From CAYNLY01 sp964398225 (lineage in GTDB: Bacteria > Pseudomonadota > Zetaproteobacteria > Mariprofundales > Mariprofundaceae): DNA of 46,951 bases. Both the position numbers and the translations under genes were made by a program. This document shows positions 15,849 through 23,202 of the stretch, piece by piece (positions within the stretch are counted from its first letter, which is position 1; the number at the start of each line of letters is the position of its first letter). The stretch lies in assembly GCA_964398225.1 (NCBI GenBank), contig CAYNLY010000006.1, positions 1-46,951 of the forward strand, written 5' to 3'. The notes below the pieces were generated by a model, which searched no databases, was not told the DNA's origin, and was given only the letters and a program-made list of their open reading frames with translations.

Positions 15849-16495
15849 CGCTGCGCTTCTCCTGCCGGAGGCATGCCCGCAAGCAGGTTCACGATGCGGC
15901 CGACCACCGGCCGGTAGTCGCCCCCGCCGGCCGCCTCAAGCATCCGGCTTGCCTGACCGAGCATCTCCTGCCCGTGGTTGACGAGCACGGTGTCGATGTC
16001 GCCGCCCTGCTCGGACTGGCCGATCAGCACCAGCATGCTTCCCTTGGCCGCCATGCCGAGCACGTGCGCAAGCCCCGGAAGGTCCGCGCCATCCCGCAGC
16101 TCCTTCCTTTCGGCAAGATCCATCAACTTGCGGGTTTCCTCGGCCAGGCGATGCACGGCAAGCATCAGCGGATCGGATTCGAGTCCCCGGCGGTGCAGCT
16201 CGGCCATCTCGCGTCCGGTCATCGCGCGCGCAAGCAGGGAACGCGCCGCCTCAAGCAGCATCCGGCTCTGTTTGCGCGCGTTCCGATCCGGCATGCGGGC
16301 AAGCTCCAGAGCCTCGGCCGTCATTTCAACGACATGATCGACGAGAATGTGGATGTGCCGCATCTCGCCGGCCAGATCCTCGGCCGGCGCAGGCGCCGGC
16401 GGCCGGGGTGCGGGCGCCTGCTGGCAGGAAGCGGCCAGCACGAGCAGGGCAAGGCATGCGGCCGCCCGCACCGGCGGGACAGAAGGCGAATCCAT
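15845..16495 (-). CDS. helical lipoprotein of unknown function
   Basis: 216 residues. The ATG at 16495 gives a signal peptide ending in a lipobox (LAASC), then a Pro/Ala-rich linker (APAPRPPAPAPAED) and a predicted all-helical domain with His and Met residues (EMRHIHILVDHVVEM). No family is recognised. The frame is open further upstream, but only this start yields a signal peptide. It sits 10 bases after the PCuAC gene and overlaps ftsY by four bases, so it is co-transcribed with sco and PCuAC genes. A role at the envelope, perhaps with copper, is an inference from position only. Confidence 0.75.
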   Translation of the reverse strand: MDSPSVPPVRAAACLALLVLAASCQQAPAPRPPAPAPAEDLAGEMRHIHILVDHVVEMTAEALELARMPDRNARKQSRMLLEAARSLLARAMTGREMAELHRRGLESDPLMLAVHRLAEETRKLMDLAERKELRDGADLPGLAHVLGMAAKGSMLVLIGQSEQGGDIDTVLVNHGQEMLGQASRMLEAAGGGDYRPVVGRIVNLLAGMPPAGEAQR

Positions 16496-16505
16496 GAGCC
16501 CAAGC

Positions 16506-16970
16506 CTACTTCGGCTCTTCCTCCGAGACCATGCCCCCGCGCGGGTCGCGGACGATGGCCCGCGCCTCGATGGTGCCCCCGTCCCCGGTTTCGAGGACGA
16601 TGGATACGCGCCCGCCGGGCTCAAGGGGACGCACGAGCCTCATCAGCATCAGGTGCAACCCGCCGGGCTTAAGGCTCAGTCGCTTTCCGGGCGCAAGCTC
16701 CAGGGGACCGGCTGGTTCCATCCGCATCCGCCCGTCCGCCCGCACCGTGCGATGGAACATCGCCCGCCGCGCCACCGGGCTGTGCGCGGCCACGATCCGG
16801 ACCATGCGCCCGCTGCGATTGACGATCGTCATGTAGGCCGCAGTCGCGCTCGATCCCGGCGGCATCAGACGCACCCAGGCATGCTCGACTTCGATTCCGG
16901 GCTCTCCCGCCCAGGCGTTCGCCAGACCAGCCGCGGCGAAAAGCGCCGCGATCCACAACCGTCGTTTCAT
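16506..16970 (-). CDS. periplasmic copper chaperone, PCuAC family
   Basis: 154 residues with a cleavable signal peptide (LANAWAGE). PCuAC proteins bind Cu(I) through a conserved H(M)x10Mx21HxM pattern and hand copper to the CuA site of cytochrome oxidase or to SCO proteins. Here the ligands fit AMFHRTV, GRMRM, and GGLHLMLM with similar spacing. AAGGAG lies before the ATG. It is 17 bases downstream of the sco gene, a pairing frequent in proteobacteria. Confidence 0.92.
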   Translation of the reverse strand: MKRRLWIAALFAAAGLANAWAGEPGIEVEHAWVRLMPPGSSATAAYMTIVNRSGRMVRIVAAHSPVARRAMFHRTVRADGRMRMEPAGPLELAPGKRLSLKPGGLHLMLMRLVRPLEPGGRVSIVLETGDGGTIEARAIVRDPRGGMVSEEEPK

Positions 16971-16987
16971 CGTCGTTCTCCTTTTCC

Positions 16988-17578
16988 TTACAGCCAGCGG
17001 CGGATTTCGTCCGCCAGCAACTCGGGGCGCGTGCGTTCGTCAAACAGGCCGACCACGCGCCCGTGCCGGTTGAGCAGATAGATGAAGGTGGAATGCTCGA
17101 CCGGATAGTCCTCGCCTCCGGGATGTTCGGGCACGACGAAATCGGCCCGGAACGCGCCGGCAAGCCGGGCAAGCGTTGCCGCATCGGCGGTCGCGCCAGT
17201 GATCCGGGAATCGAAGAAGCGGACGTACCCGGCCAGATGCGCCGGCGTGTCCCTGCGCGGATCGACGCTGACGAACAGCGCGGCCACGCGCTCGCCTTCC
17301 TCCGGCGTCAACCGCTTCATCGCCGCCGCGATCACCCCGAGCGCCATCGGGCAGACGTCGGGGCAATGCGTATAGCCGAAATAGACCAGCAGCACCCTGC
17401 CGCGAAAATCGGCAAGGCGCACCGGCCCGTGGGCCGAGTCCAGCGGGACAGAAGCGAGCCCGCGCACGCCCGGAAAGAGCTCGGCCACGCCGGCCCGCTG
17501 GGAAAAGACCAGCGCCGCGGCGATCACCCCGGCGCCCATCGCAAGCACCACCAGAGCCGTACGAAACCGCTGCATCAT
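16988..17578 (-). CDS. SCO1/SenC/PrrC-family copper/thiol protein
   Basis: 196 residues, anchored by one N-terminal membrane helix with the thioredoxin-like domain in the periplasm. The metal/redox motif CPDVC (CxxxC) lies in VYFGYTHCPDVCPMAL, and the third ligand His lies in EHSTFIYLLN. SCO proteins help load copper into the CuA centre of cytochrome c oxidase. Start chosen at the first of two ATGs (17578), with GGAGGT 5 bases upstream. It follows the outer-membrane barrel gene across a hairpin and leads the sco-PCuAC-lipoprotein-ftsY run. No oxidase subunit is in the window. Confidence 0.94.
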   Translation of the reverse strand: MMQRFRTALVVLAMGAGVIAAALVFSQRAGVAELFPGVRGLASVPLDSAHGPVRLADFRGRVLLVYFGYTHCPDVCPMALGVIAAAMKRLTPEEGERVAALFVSVDPRRDTPAHLAGYVRFFDSRITGATADAATLARLAGAFRADFVVPEHPGGEDYPVEHSTFIYLLNRHGRVVGLFDERTRPELLADEIRRWL

Positions 17579-17622
17579 CGGCCACCTCCGAAGCGTTCGT
17601 GCCTCCATCCTGCCCGCGGGGC

Positions 17623-17646
17623 CCGGAGGGGCAAGCGCCCCTCCGG
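17623..17646 (-). other. strong GC-rich hairpin after the outer-membrane barrel gene
   Basis: A perfect 10-base-pair stem CCGGAGGGGC/GCCCCTCCGG with a four-base loop, 9 bases beyond the barrel stop and upstream of sco. No T-run follows, so it may be a partial terminator or an mRNA-stabilising 3' structure. Confidence 0.45.
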
Positions 17647-17654
17647 AGCAGCGG

Positions 17655-18737
17655 TCAGAAGCGGAACGCGCCGCGCAGGAAGTACCACCGGTCCGTCACC
17701 TGCTGGATGCCATTTACGCGCTGATACACCGGCAGCCGGAACTCTCCGCTCAGAATGAAGCCGGGCGCAACCACCCACTGGAAGCCCGGCGCGACGAACC
17801 ACTCGGCAAGCCCCGTGTTCGCCGTGTTGTCGAGCATCGAGCCGGCCGGATCCTGATAGGCCACACGCCCCGTGACCGGATCCAGCGTGCCGTCGCTGGA
17901 ATCCGGGCGGGTGAAGATGCCGTTCAGATCGAGTTTCAGATTGAACGTGCTTGTGGCCCGCCAGCGCAGCGAGGCGGAGAGATCGAGCCGGTCGCCGGCC
18001 CGGTAGCCCAGCCGGTTGCGCCCGTTGATCTGCACGATCGCCGACGGCACCAGCAGCCAGGCCGCTCCCCCGTCCGCGTGGCTGCCGAAGGCGAGGGTGC
18101 CGTTGGCCAGCAGCAGCGCATCCCAGCTTCCGGTGCCGGGCTGCATCATGTGATGCACGAGGCTCCCCTTGCGGGTGCGCACCCGATCCTTCCCGGTGGG
18201 CGCCTTGATCCCGATGCCGAGCGTCAGCCGCCTGCGCGTGCGAATCGGCGCATCCTTCCAGACATCGCGCAAGTAGGTGAGCGAGACATCGCCCAGGCCC
18301 TTCACCGTGTCCATCGTCATCGGCGAAAGCCTCGTGCCGCCCATCATCTTCATGCCCATCAGCATGTCCATGTCGTTGATCACGTAGGGCACGGAGACAA
18401 GCAGCGCATCGTCCTCGTTCCAGCGCCAGACGCCGTTCAGCGTCCATTTCTGCATGATCATCCGGGTTGGCACATGATACATCGCCATCATCGGACGCCC
18501 GGCAAGGCCCTGCTCGACGGCCGCGGCGGGCGAAACCTTTGTCGTGCCCCGCCGGATCGTCTTCATGTCCATGCGGTCGTACTGAATGCTGAGGCTGAAG
18601 CCCTCGGCCGCGCCAACACCCTCGGCGGCCGCGCCGATGCAGCAGCTCAGGCCGCACTCGGCTGCGCGGACGATTGCCGCGCTCGTCGTCATCAGCAGGC
18701 ATGCGCCCGCGATCGCAAGAAGCTTGCGTTTCATCAT
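17655..18737 (-). CDS. Met-rich outer-membrane beta-barrel protein (transporter-like)
   Basis: 360 residues. Signal peptide ending at IVRAAE, then a mature N-terminus with a Cys cluster (ECGLSCC). Alternating strands follow for the rest, and the C-terminus is GAFRF, a terminal Phe typical of BAM-inserted barrels. A Met cluster (MDMLMGMKMMGG, near residue 130), with further Met and His (PMMAMYHVPTRMIMQKW), suggests contact with copper or another soft metal. It resembles the loosely defined Phenol_MetA_deg/putative transporter barrels. Start at the first of two ATGs with GGAGGT 5 bases upstream. Upstream of sco and PCuAC genes; copper uptake or export is an inference. Confidence 0.78.
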   Translation of the reverse strand: MMKRKLLAIAGACLLMTTSAAIVRAAECGLSCCIGAAAEGVGAAEGFSLSIQYDRMDMKTIRRGTTKVSPAAAVEQGLAGRPMMAMYHVPTRMIMQKWTLNGVWRWNEDDALLVSVPYVINDMDMLMGMKMMGGTRLSPMTMDTVKGLGDVSLTYLRDVWKDAPIRTRRRLTLGIGIKAPTGKDRVRTRKGSLVHHMMQPGTGSWDALLLANGTLAFGSHADGGAAWLLVPSAIVQINGRNRLGYRAGDRLDLSASLRWRATSTFNLKLDLNGIFTRPDSSDGTLDPVTGRVAYQDPAGSMLDNTANTGLAEWFVAPGFQWVVAPGFILSGEFRLPVYQRVNGIQQVTDRWYFLRGAFRF

Positions 18738-18848
18738 CGAACACCTCCGATTTTTTGTTTCGTGAAAACAGGCCTGAAGCAGGCGAACGACGGGCATGCG
18801 CGCGCAAGCCCGCGCCAAGCGGGGCGCGTGCGGACGCCGTTCGCCGTT

Positions 18849-19202
18849 TCAGCGTTTCGGAGGCGGTGCGGGAAGCTTCAGAAAACGGAGCGAAACAAGC
18901 TTGCGCGCGGCAGGCTCCGCGGGCTCAAGCCCGACAGGCGGCGCGAGTCTCGCGCCCGCGGGGGCATGCGGCGCAAGCAGCGGCGGCAGGGAATCGATGT
19001 TCCTGTGGCAGCCGCAGCCGCACTCGATCGTGCAGTGCGTTCCGGCATCCGGACCTGCGGTCGCCTTCGCCGCGCCCGGCGCGGCATGATGCATGCCGGG
19101 CATGGCGTCCTGCATCGCGCAGGCGGCGGCCTCGGGCACGAGCGGCACGCTCGCAACCAGCGGAAGCAGGAAGGCAAGCCCAAGTGCGATTCCCTTGCGC
19201 AT
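18849..19202 (-). CDS. small secreted Met/His/Cys-rich protein
   Basis: 117 residues. A signal peptide (MRKG, hydrophobic core, VPEAAACA) is followed by possible metal ligands: CAMQDAMPGMHH and, after a short Ala/Gly stretch, HCTIECGCGCHRN. The rest is Pro/Ala-rich with no recognised domain. The start at 19202 is supported by a -10-like CAGACT 6 bases upstream and a TTGCAC -35. It lies between the Met-rich barrel gene and the tlpA-like gene, divergent from the latter. Its composition resembles small periplasmic copper-responsive proteins, but I cannot name a family. Confidence 0.65.
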   Translation of the reverse strand: MRKGIALGLAFLLPLVASVPLVPEAAACAMQDAMPGMHHAAPGAAKATAGPDAGTHCTIECGCGCHRNIDSLPPLLAPHAPAGARLAPPVGLEPAEPAARKLVSLRFLKLPAPPPKR

Positions 19203-19208
19203 GCGCCG

Positions 19209-19237
19209 AGTCTGGCCCGCGACCGGCGCGCGTGCAA
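19209..19237 (-). promoter_or_regulatory. candidate promoter of the small Met/His/Cys-rich protein, leaderless spacing
   Basis: Minus strand: TTGCAC, 17-base spacer, CAGACT, then 6 bases to the ATG. The -10 is weak (three of six). Confidence 0.4.
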
Positions 19238-19289
19238 GACTGCGGGGAACCGGGCGACCAAGAGATACGCTTGCACACCGGAGGTGACG

Positions 19290-19787
19290 ATGAGGACCGC
19301 CCGCATGCTTTTGCCCGCCCTGATCCTTTTGCTCGGTCTGGCTCCGGCATCGGTGGCCTGCGCCGCCGAGTTCCGCTGGCTGGACGATGCGGGCGCGCTG
19401 CACCGGCTTTCAGAATGGAGAGGGCAGCCGGTGATCGTTCATTTCTGGGCTTCGTGGTGCGCGCCCTGCCGCGCCGAGATGCCCGAGCTTGCCGCCTGGC
19501 TCGATGCGCACCCGGAGGCTCGGCTGCTCGCCGTCTCGCTCGATGCCGACGAGGATGCGGCCAAGAGCTTCCTGAAGGAGCACGGGATTGCGCTTGCGCC
19601 TCGGTTCACCGACGCGGGCGAGGCCACGGCGATGGGCGTGCGCGGGCTTCCGGCCACGCTGCTCGTCGACGCAACCGGCCGCATCGTCGCCCGCTTTTCG
19701 GGCCCCCAGAACTGGCGGGACGGAGACTTCACCGCCCGGCTGCTCGCGGCTTTTGCCCCTTCACAACGGAAGGCCGGGCATCCATGA
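19290..19787 (+). CDS. TlpA/ResA-like periplasmic thioredoxin
   Basis: 165 residues with a signal peptide (VACAAE). The thioredoxin fold has the redox motif in VHFWASWCAPCRAEMPELAAW and a cis-Pro in VRGLPATLLVDATGRI. Such proteins reduce periplasmic disulfides, for example in cytochrome c maturation or in reducing SCO and CuA cysteines. GGAGGT lies 4 bases before the ATG. It starts the plus-strand run tlpA-dsbC-rph-rdgB-udg and faces the copper cluster, consistent with periplasmic thiol control. Confidence 0.92.
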   Translation: MRTARMLLPALILLLGLAPASVACAAEFRWLDDAGALHRLSEWRGQPVIVHFWASWCAPCRAEMPELAAWLDAHPEARLLAVSLDADEDAAKSFLKEHGIALAPRFTDAGEATAMGVRGLPATLLVDATGRIVARFSGPQNWRDGDFTARLLAAFAPSQRKAGHP

Positions 19788-19822
19788 TTGCCGGCGGCCC
19801 TTCCGGGGCCGGAGGTATCGCG

Positions 19823-20542
19823 ATGAAACGCCTGATTGCGCTGAGCCTTGCCTGCCTGTTTGCCGCCTGCGCGAATGCGGCCGACGAGCGGCAAGTGCCG
19901 GACAAGGTCGCCCAGGCCATCCGCGCGCACATTCCCGATCTTCCGATCGAGGAGATCCGCCCCACGCCGATGCCCGGCGTCTACGAACTGCGCGCGGGCC
20001 AGGCGCTGTACTATTCCGATGCCGAGGGCCGATATCTGATCGCCGGCGGGCACCTGTTCGAAACGGCCACGCACCGGGACCTGACCCGAGAGCGGCTCGA
20101 GGAGATCAACCGCGTGGACTGGAGCGCGCTGCCGCTGGATCTCGCGATCGCCTCCGGCGACCCGAAGGCGAAGCTGAAGCTCGCCGTGTTCACCGACCCC
20201 GACTGCCCCTACTGCCGCAGGCTTGAGCGGCTGCTGAAGCAGGCGAAGGGCGTGCGCGTCTACACCTTCCTGTATCCGCTCACCCAGCTGCATCCCGAGG
20301 CGCGGCGCAAGGCCGAGGCGATCTGGTGCAGCAAGAACCGGCACGAAACGCTCGTGCGCACGATGATCGACGATGTCGATCCCGGGCGCGGAAGCTGCCC
20401 CACCCCGATCGACCGGATCCAGGCGCTCGGGCGCAGCCTGAACGTGAACGGCACGCCGACGCTGATCGCCGGCGACGGCCGCCGGATGAGCGGCGCGCCG
20501 CGCACGCTCGATGCGCTGATGCGCTGGCTCGAACGCCGCTGA
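19823..20542 (+). CDS. dsbC: DsbC-type thiol:disulfide interchange protein
   Basis: 239 residues. Signal peptide (AACANAADE), an N-terminal dimerisation domain with the typical YELRAGQALYYSDAEGRYLIAGGHLFE segment, a linker helix, and a thioredoxin domain with FTDPDCPYCRRLE (CPYC) and a cis-Pro in VNGTPTLI. DsbC dimers shuffle wrong disulfides in periplasmic proteins. An ATG at 19784 overlapping the tlpA stop is possible, but the ATG at 19823 has GGAGGT at good spacing and gives a clean signal peptide. Confidence 0.93.
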   Translation: MKRLIALSLACLFAACANAADERQVPDKVAQAIRAHIPDLPIEEIRPTPMPGVYELRAGQALYYSDAEGRYLIAGGHLFETATHRDLTRERLEEINRVDWSALPLDLAIASGDPKAKLKLAVFTDPDCPYCRRLERLLKQAKGVRVYTFLYPLTQLHPEARRKAEAIWCSKNRHETLVRTMIDDVDPGRGSCPTPIDRIQALGRSLNVNGTPTLIAGDGRRMSGAPRTLDALMRWLERR

Positions 20543-20557
20543 AGGGAGAAGGATCGA

Positions 20558-21286
20558 ATGCGCGAACATCGGGCGAACGACGAACTGCGGCCGGTGCACA
20601 TCGACACCGGCTTCAACCGCTACGCCGAGGGCTCGGCGCTGATCTCGTTCGGGCACACGCGCGTGCTGTGCACGGCCAGCGTCGAGGACAGCCAGCCGCC
20701 GTTTCTGCGCGGCACCGAACAGGGCTGGATCACCGCCGAATACGGGATGCTTCCCCGCGCCACCCACACCCGGGGCGCGCGCGAGGCCGCTAAAGGCAAG
20801 CAGGGCGGGCGCACGGTCGAGATCCAGCGGCTGATCGGGCGCAGCCTGCGCGCGGTGGCCGATCTGGAACGCTTGGGGCCGCGCACGATCCATCTGGACT
20901 GCGACGTGCTTCAGGCCGACGGCGGCACGCGCACGGCCGCGATCACCGGCGCCTGGGTGGCCCTCAGGATCGCGGCGAACCGTCTGCTTGAGCAGGGCGT
21001 GCTGGAGGAAGACCCGATCCTCGGCCAGGTCGCGGCGGTCAGCTGCGGCATCGTGGATGGACAGCCGCTGCTCGATCTCGAATACAGCGAGGATTCCGTC
21101 GCCGGGATGGACGCGAACTTCGTGATGACGCCGGACGGCGGCATCATCGAGCTTCAGGCCACCGCCGAGGACCGGCCCGTGGGCTGGGAGGCGGTGCTCG
21201 CGCTCAAGGAACTGGCGGAAAAGGGCATCGCCGAGCTGGCCAGGCTTCAGCTTCAGGCGGTGCGGGAGGCGGAGACCCGCGAATGA
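20558..21286 (+). CDS. rph: ribonuclease PH
   Basis: 242 residues. A phosphate-dependent 3'-5' exonuclease that trims tRNA precursors. Family blocks are seen: GSALISFGHTRVLCTASVED, AEYGMLPRATHTR, GRTVEIQRLIGRSLRAV, the catalytic-site LDCDVLQADGGTRTAAITGA, and a C-terminal GGIIELQATAE. AAGGAGA-type sites precede the ATG. The ATGA overlap with rdgB conserves the common rph-rdgB pair. Confidence 0.98.
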   Translation: MREHRANDELRPVHIDTGFNRYAEGSALISFGHTRVLCTASVEDSQPPFLRGTEQGWITAEYGMLPRATHTRGAREAAKGKQGGRTVEIQRLIGRSLRAVADLERLGPRTIHLDCDVLQADGGTRTAAITGAWVALRIAANRLLEQGVLEEDPILGQVAAVSCGIVDGQPLLDLEYSEDSVAGMDANFVMTPDGGIIELQATAEDRPVGWEAVLALKELAEKGIAELARLQLQAVREAETRE

Positions 21287-21873
21287 AACTGGTCGTCGCC
21301 AGCGGCAATCCCGGCAAGCGGCGCGAGATCGCATCCATCCTGGAGGGGCTCGGCTTCGAACTCGTGGACGGGGAACCGGCCGTCGAGGTGAATGAGGACG
21401 CCGACACGTTTGCCGGCAACGCCCGCAAGAAGGCACTCGCGGCCGCGCGCTCATGCGGCTGCGCCGCGATCGCCGACGACTCGGGGCTGTGCGTGGACGC
21501 GCTCGGCGACGCCCCGGGTGTGCGCTCGGCGCGCTTTGCCGGCGAAGGCGCAAGCGATGCCGAGAACAACGCCCGCCTGCTCGCCGAACTCGAAGGCGGC
21601 ACGAACCGGCGCGCGCGTTTCGTCTGCGCGGTTTGCCTGGCCTATCCCGACGGGCGCGTGCTCGAGGCTTCCGGCGAGGTGGAGGGGCAAATCCTCGAAG
21701 CGCCGCGCGGCGAGGAAGGCTTCGGCTACGATCCGCTGTTCTACTGCCCCGAGCTCGGCAAGACCTTCGCCGAAGCAAGCCCCGAGGAAAAGGCGCGCGT
21801 CTCGCACCGGGGCCGGGCGCTGAGAAGGCTCGCCGAGCTGATCGCCTCCGGGATCGAACCCTCACGCCCGTGA
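21283..21873 (+). CDS. rdgB: dITP/XTP pyrophosphatase
   Basis: 196 residues. It hydrolyses dITP, XTP and related deaminated purine nucleotides so that they do not enter nucleic acid. Seen: VVASGNPGKRREI at the start, TFAGNARKKALAAA, IADDSGLCVDALGDAPGVRSARFAG, and near the end FGYDPLFYCPELGKTFAEASPEEKARVSHRGRA. Start and stop overlap neighbours (ATGA with rph, GTGA with the glycosylase gene). Its grouping with a uracil-DNA glycosylase and, elsewhere, dut and maf fits nucleotide-pool hygiene. Confidence 0.97.
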   Translation: MKLVVASGNPGKRREIASILEGLGFELVDGEPAVEVNEDADTFAGNARKKALAAARSCGCAAIADDSGLCVDALGDAPGVRSARFAGEGASDAENNARLLAELEGGTNRRARFVCAVCLAYPDGRVLEASGEVEGQILEAPRGEEGFGYDPLFYCPELGKTFAEASPEEKARVSHRGRALRRLAELIASGIEPSRP

Positions 21874-22487
21874 GCTTCGATCCCGGCTGCCGCGCCTGCC
21901 CCCGGCTGGCCGCGTTCCTCGACGAGGTGCGCGCCTCCCACCCGGACTACCACTGCGCGCCGGTGCCGGCCTTCGGCGATGCCCGCCCGCGGCTGCTGAT
22001 CGTCGGGCTTGCCCCCGGCATGCACGGCGCGAACCGCACCGGCCGGCCGTTCACCGGCGACTTCGCCGGCGATCTGCTGTATGCGACGCTGATGCGCATG
22101 GGGCTCGCCCGCGGCGCGTACGACCCGGACAGAAGCGACGACCTCGAACTCGTCGGCGTGCGCATCACGAACGCGGTCAAGTGCCTGCCGCCCGGCAACC
22201 GGCCGACGACGGCGGAAGTCCGCCGCTGCAACGCCTTCCTGGCCGCCGAGATCGCGGCGCTGCCCGACAGCGCCCGGCTGCTCGCGCTCGGACGCATCGC
22301 CCACGACGCGGTGCTGCGCGCGCTCGGGCTTACGCTTGCCGCGTTTCCGTTCGCGCACGGGGCGCGGCACCGGCTGCCGGATGGAAGGCTTCTCGTCGAT
22401 TCCTATCACTGCTCGCGCTACAACACCCAGACCGGGCGCCTGACGCCCTCGATGTTCGAGCAGGCGCTCGCCCGCGCCCTGGCCTGA
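21870..22487 (+). CDS. family 5 uracil-DNA glycosylase (UdgB type)
   Basis: 205 residues from GTG in a GTGA overlap. Family 5 glycosylases are Fe-S enzymes that remove uracil and other deaminated bases from DNA. Motif A reads GLAPGMHGANRTGRPFTGD, with no Asn/Asp activator in the family 1 position, and motif B reads YHCSRYNTQTGRLT, the family 5 form. Fe-S cysteine candidates are CRACPRL near the N-terminus, NAVKCLPP, and RRCNAF. Co-transcription with rdgB links two defences against deaminated bases. Four bases from the convergent slt stop. Confidence 0.9.
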   Translation: MSFDPGCRACPRLAAFLDEVRASHPDYHCAPVPAFGDARPRLLIVGLAPGMHGANRTGRPFTGDFAGDLLYATLMRMGLARGAYDPDRSDDLELVGVRITNAVKCLPPGNRPTTAEVRRCNAFLAAEIAALPDSARLLALGRIAHDAVLRALGLTLAAFPFAHGARHRLPDGRLLVDSYHCSRYNTQTGRLTPSMFEQALARALA

Positions 22488-22491
22488 GGCC

Positions 22492-23202
22492 TCAGATGTC
22501 CACGCGCGAGGCCTTGAACCGCTTCATCGTCGCGTAGATCTTGCTCGCATAGCGCTTCGAGCGGTCGCCCAGCGATCCGTTGTAGGCGGCGAGCGCCCGG
22601 TCGAGGCTCTTGTAGCGGTCGAGGTAGTAGCGAAGGATCGCGCAGCCGTAGCGGATGTTCGTCTCGACATCGAGCAGGTTGTCCTCGGGGCTTCCGAGCC
22701 GCTCCTTCCAGAACGGCATCACCTGCATCAGCCCGATCGCGCCCACGTTGCTGACCGCGAAATGATCGAACTGCGACTCGACCGCGATGACCGCGAGCAC
22801 CAGCTCGGGCGACAGATCGAAGCGGACGCTGTAGGTGTAGACCCAGCGGGCGATCGTCTCGGCCTCCTCGTCGGAGGCCACCCATGGCCGGATCGTTCCG
22901 GTCAGATCCCGCACCCAGACCTCGCGCTCGAAATCCGGCGCTTCCCGCCCGGCCTCGGGCTCGCGCTTCAGCATCCGCTTGAGCTTCTGCGTGTCCTCGG
23001 CCGACAAATCCAGCACGCCTGCGGCCTGCTCCACCATCCGCTGCGTCGCGGTGTCGCTGAGCATGCGCTGGCGGTCCTCCTCGGTCGTGGACAGCCAGAA
23101 CGGAACCGTGGCGGCAAAGCCGGCGACGAGCACGAGCGCCAGCACCGCCTTCGGCGGCAGGCCGCCGAGGCGGCGCCTAAGCCCCGGTGCGTGCAGCGGC
23201 AT
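22492..23202 (-). CDS. membrane-anchored lytic transglycosylase (SLT domain)
   Basis: 236 residues. An N-terminal membrane helix (about 18-37) anchors the periplasmic part. The C-terminal goose-lysozyme/SLT domain has the catalytic Glu in LAVIAVESQFDHFAVSNVGAIGLMQVMPFW, then NIRYGCAILRYYLDR and ALAAYNGS. It should cleave the MurNAc-GlcNAc bond of peptidoglycan to form anhydroMurNAc. The domain order resembles MltC/EmtA-like or PA-type SLT proteins; the exact class is uncertain. It overlaps the end of proS by 26 bases. Confidence 0.92.
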   Translation of the reverse strand: MPLHAPGLRRRLGGLPPKAVLALVLVAGFAATVPFWLSTTEEDRQRMLSDTATQRMVEQAAGVLDLSAEDTQKLKRMLKREPEAGREAPDFEREVWVRDLTGTIRPWVASDEEAETIARWVYTYSVRFDLSPELVLAVIAVESQFDHFAVSNVGAIGLMQVMPFWKERLGSPEDNLLDVETNIRYGCAILRYYLDRYKSLDRALAAYNGSLGDRSKRYASKIYATMKRFKASRVDI

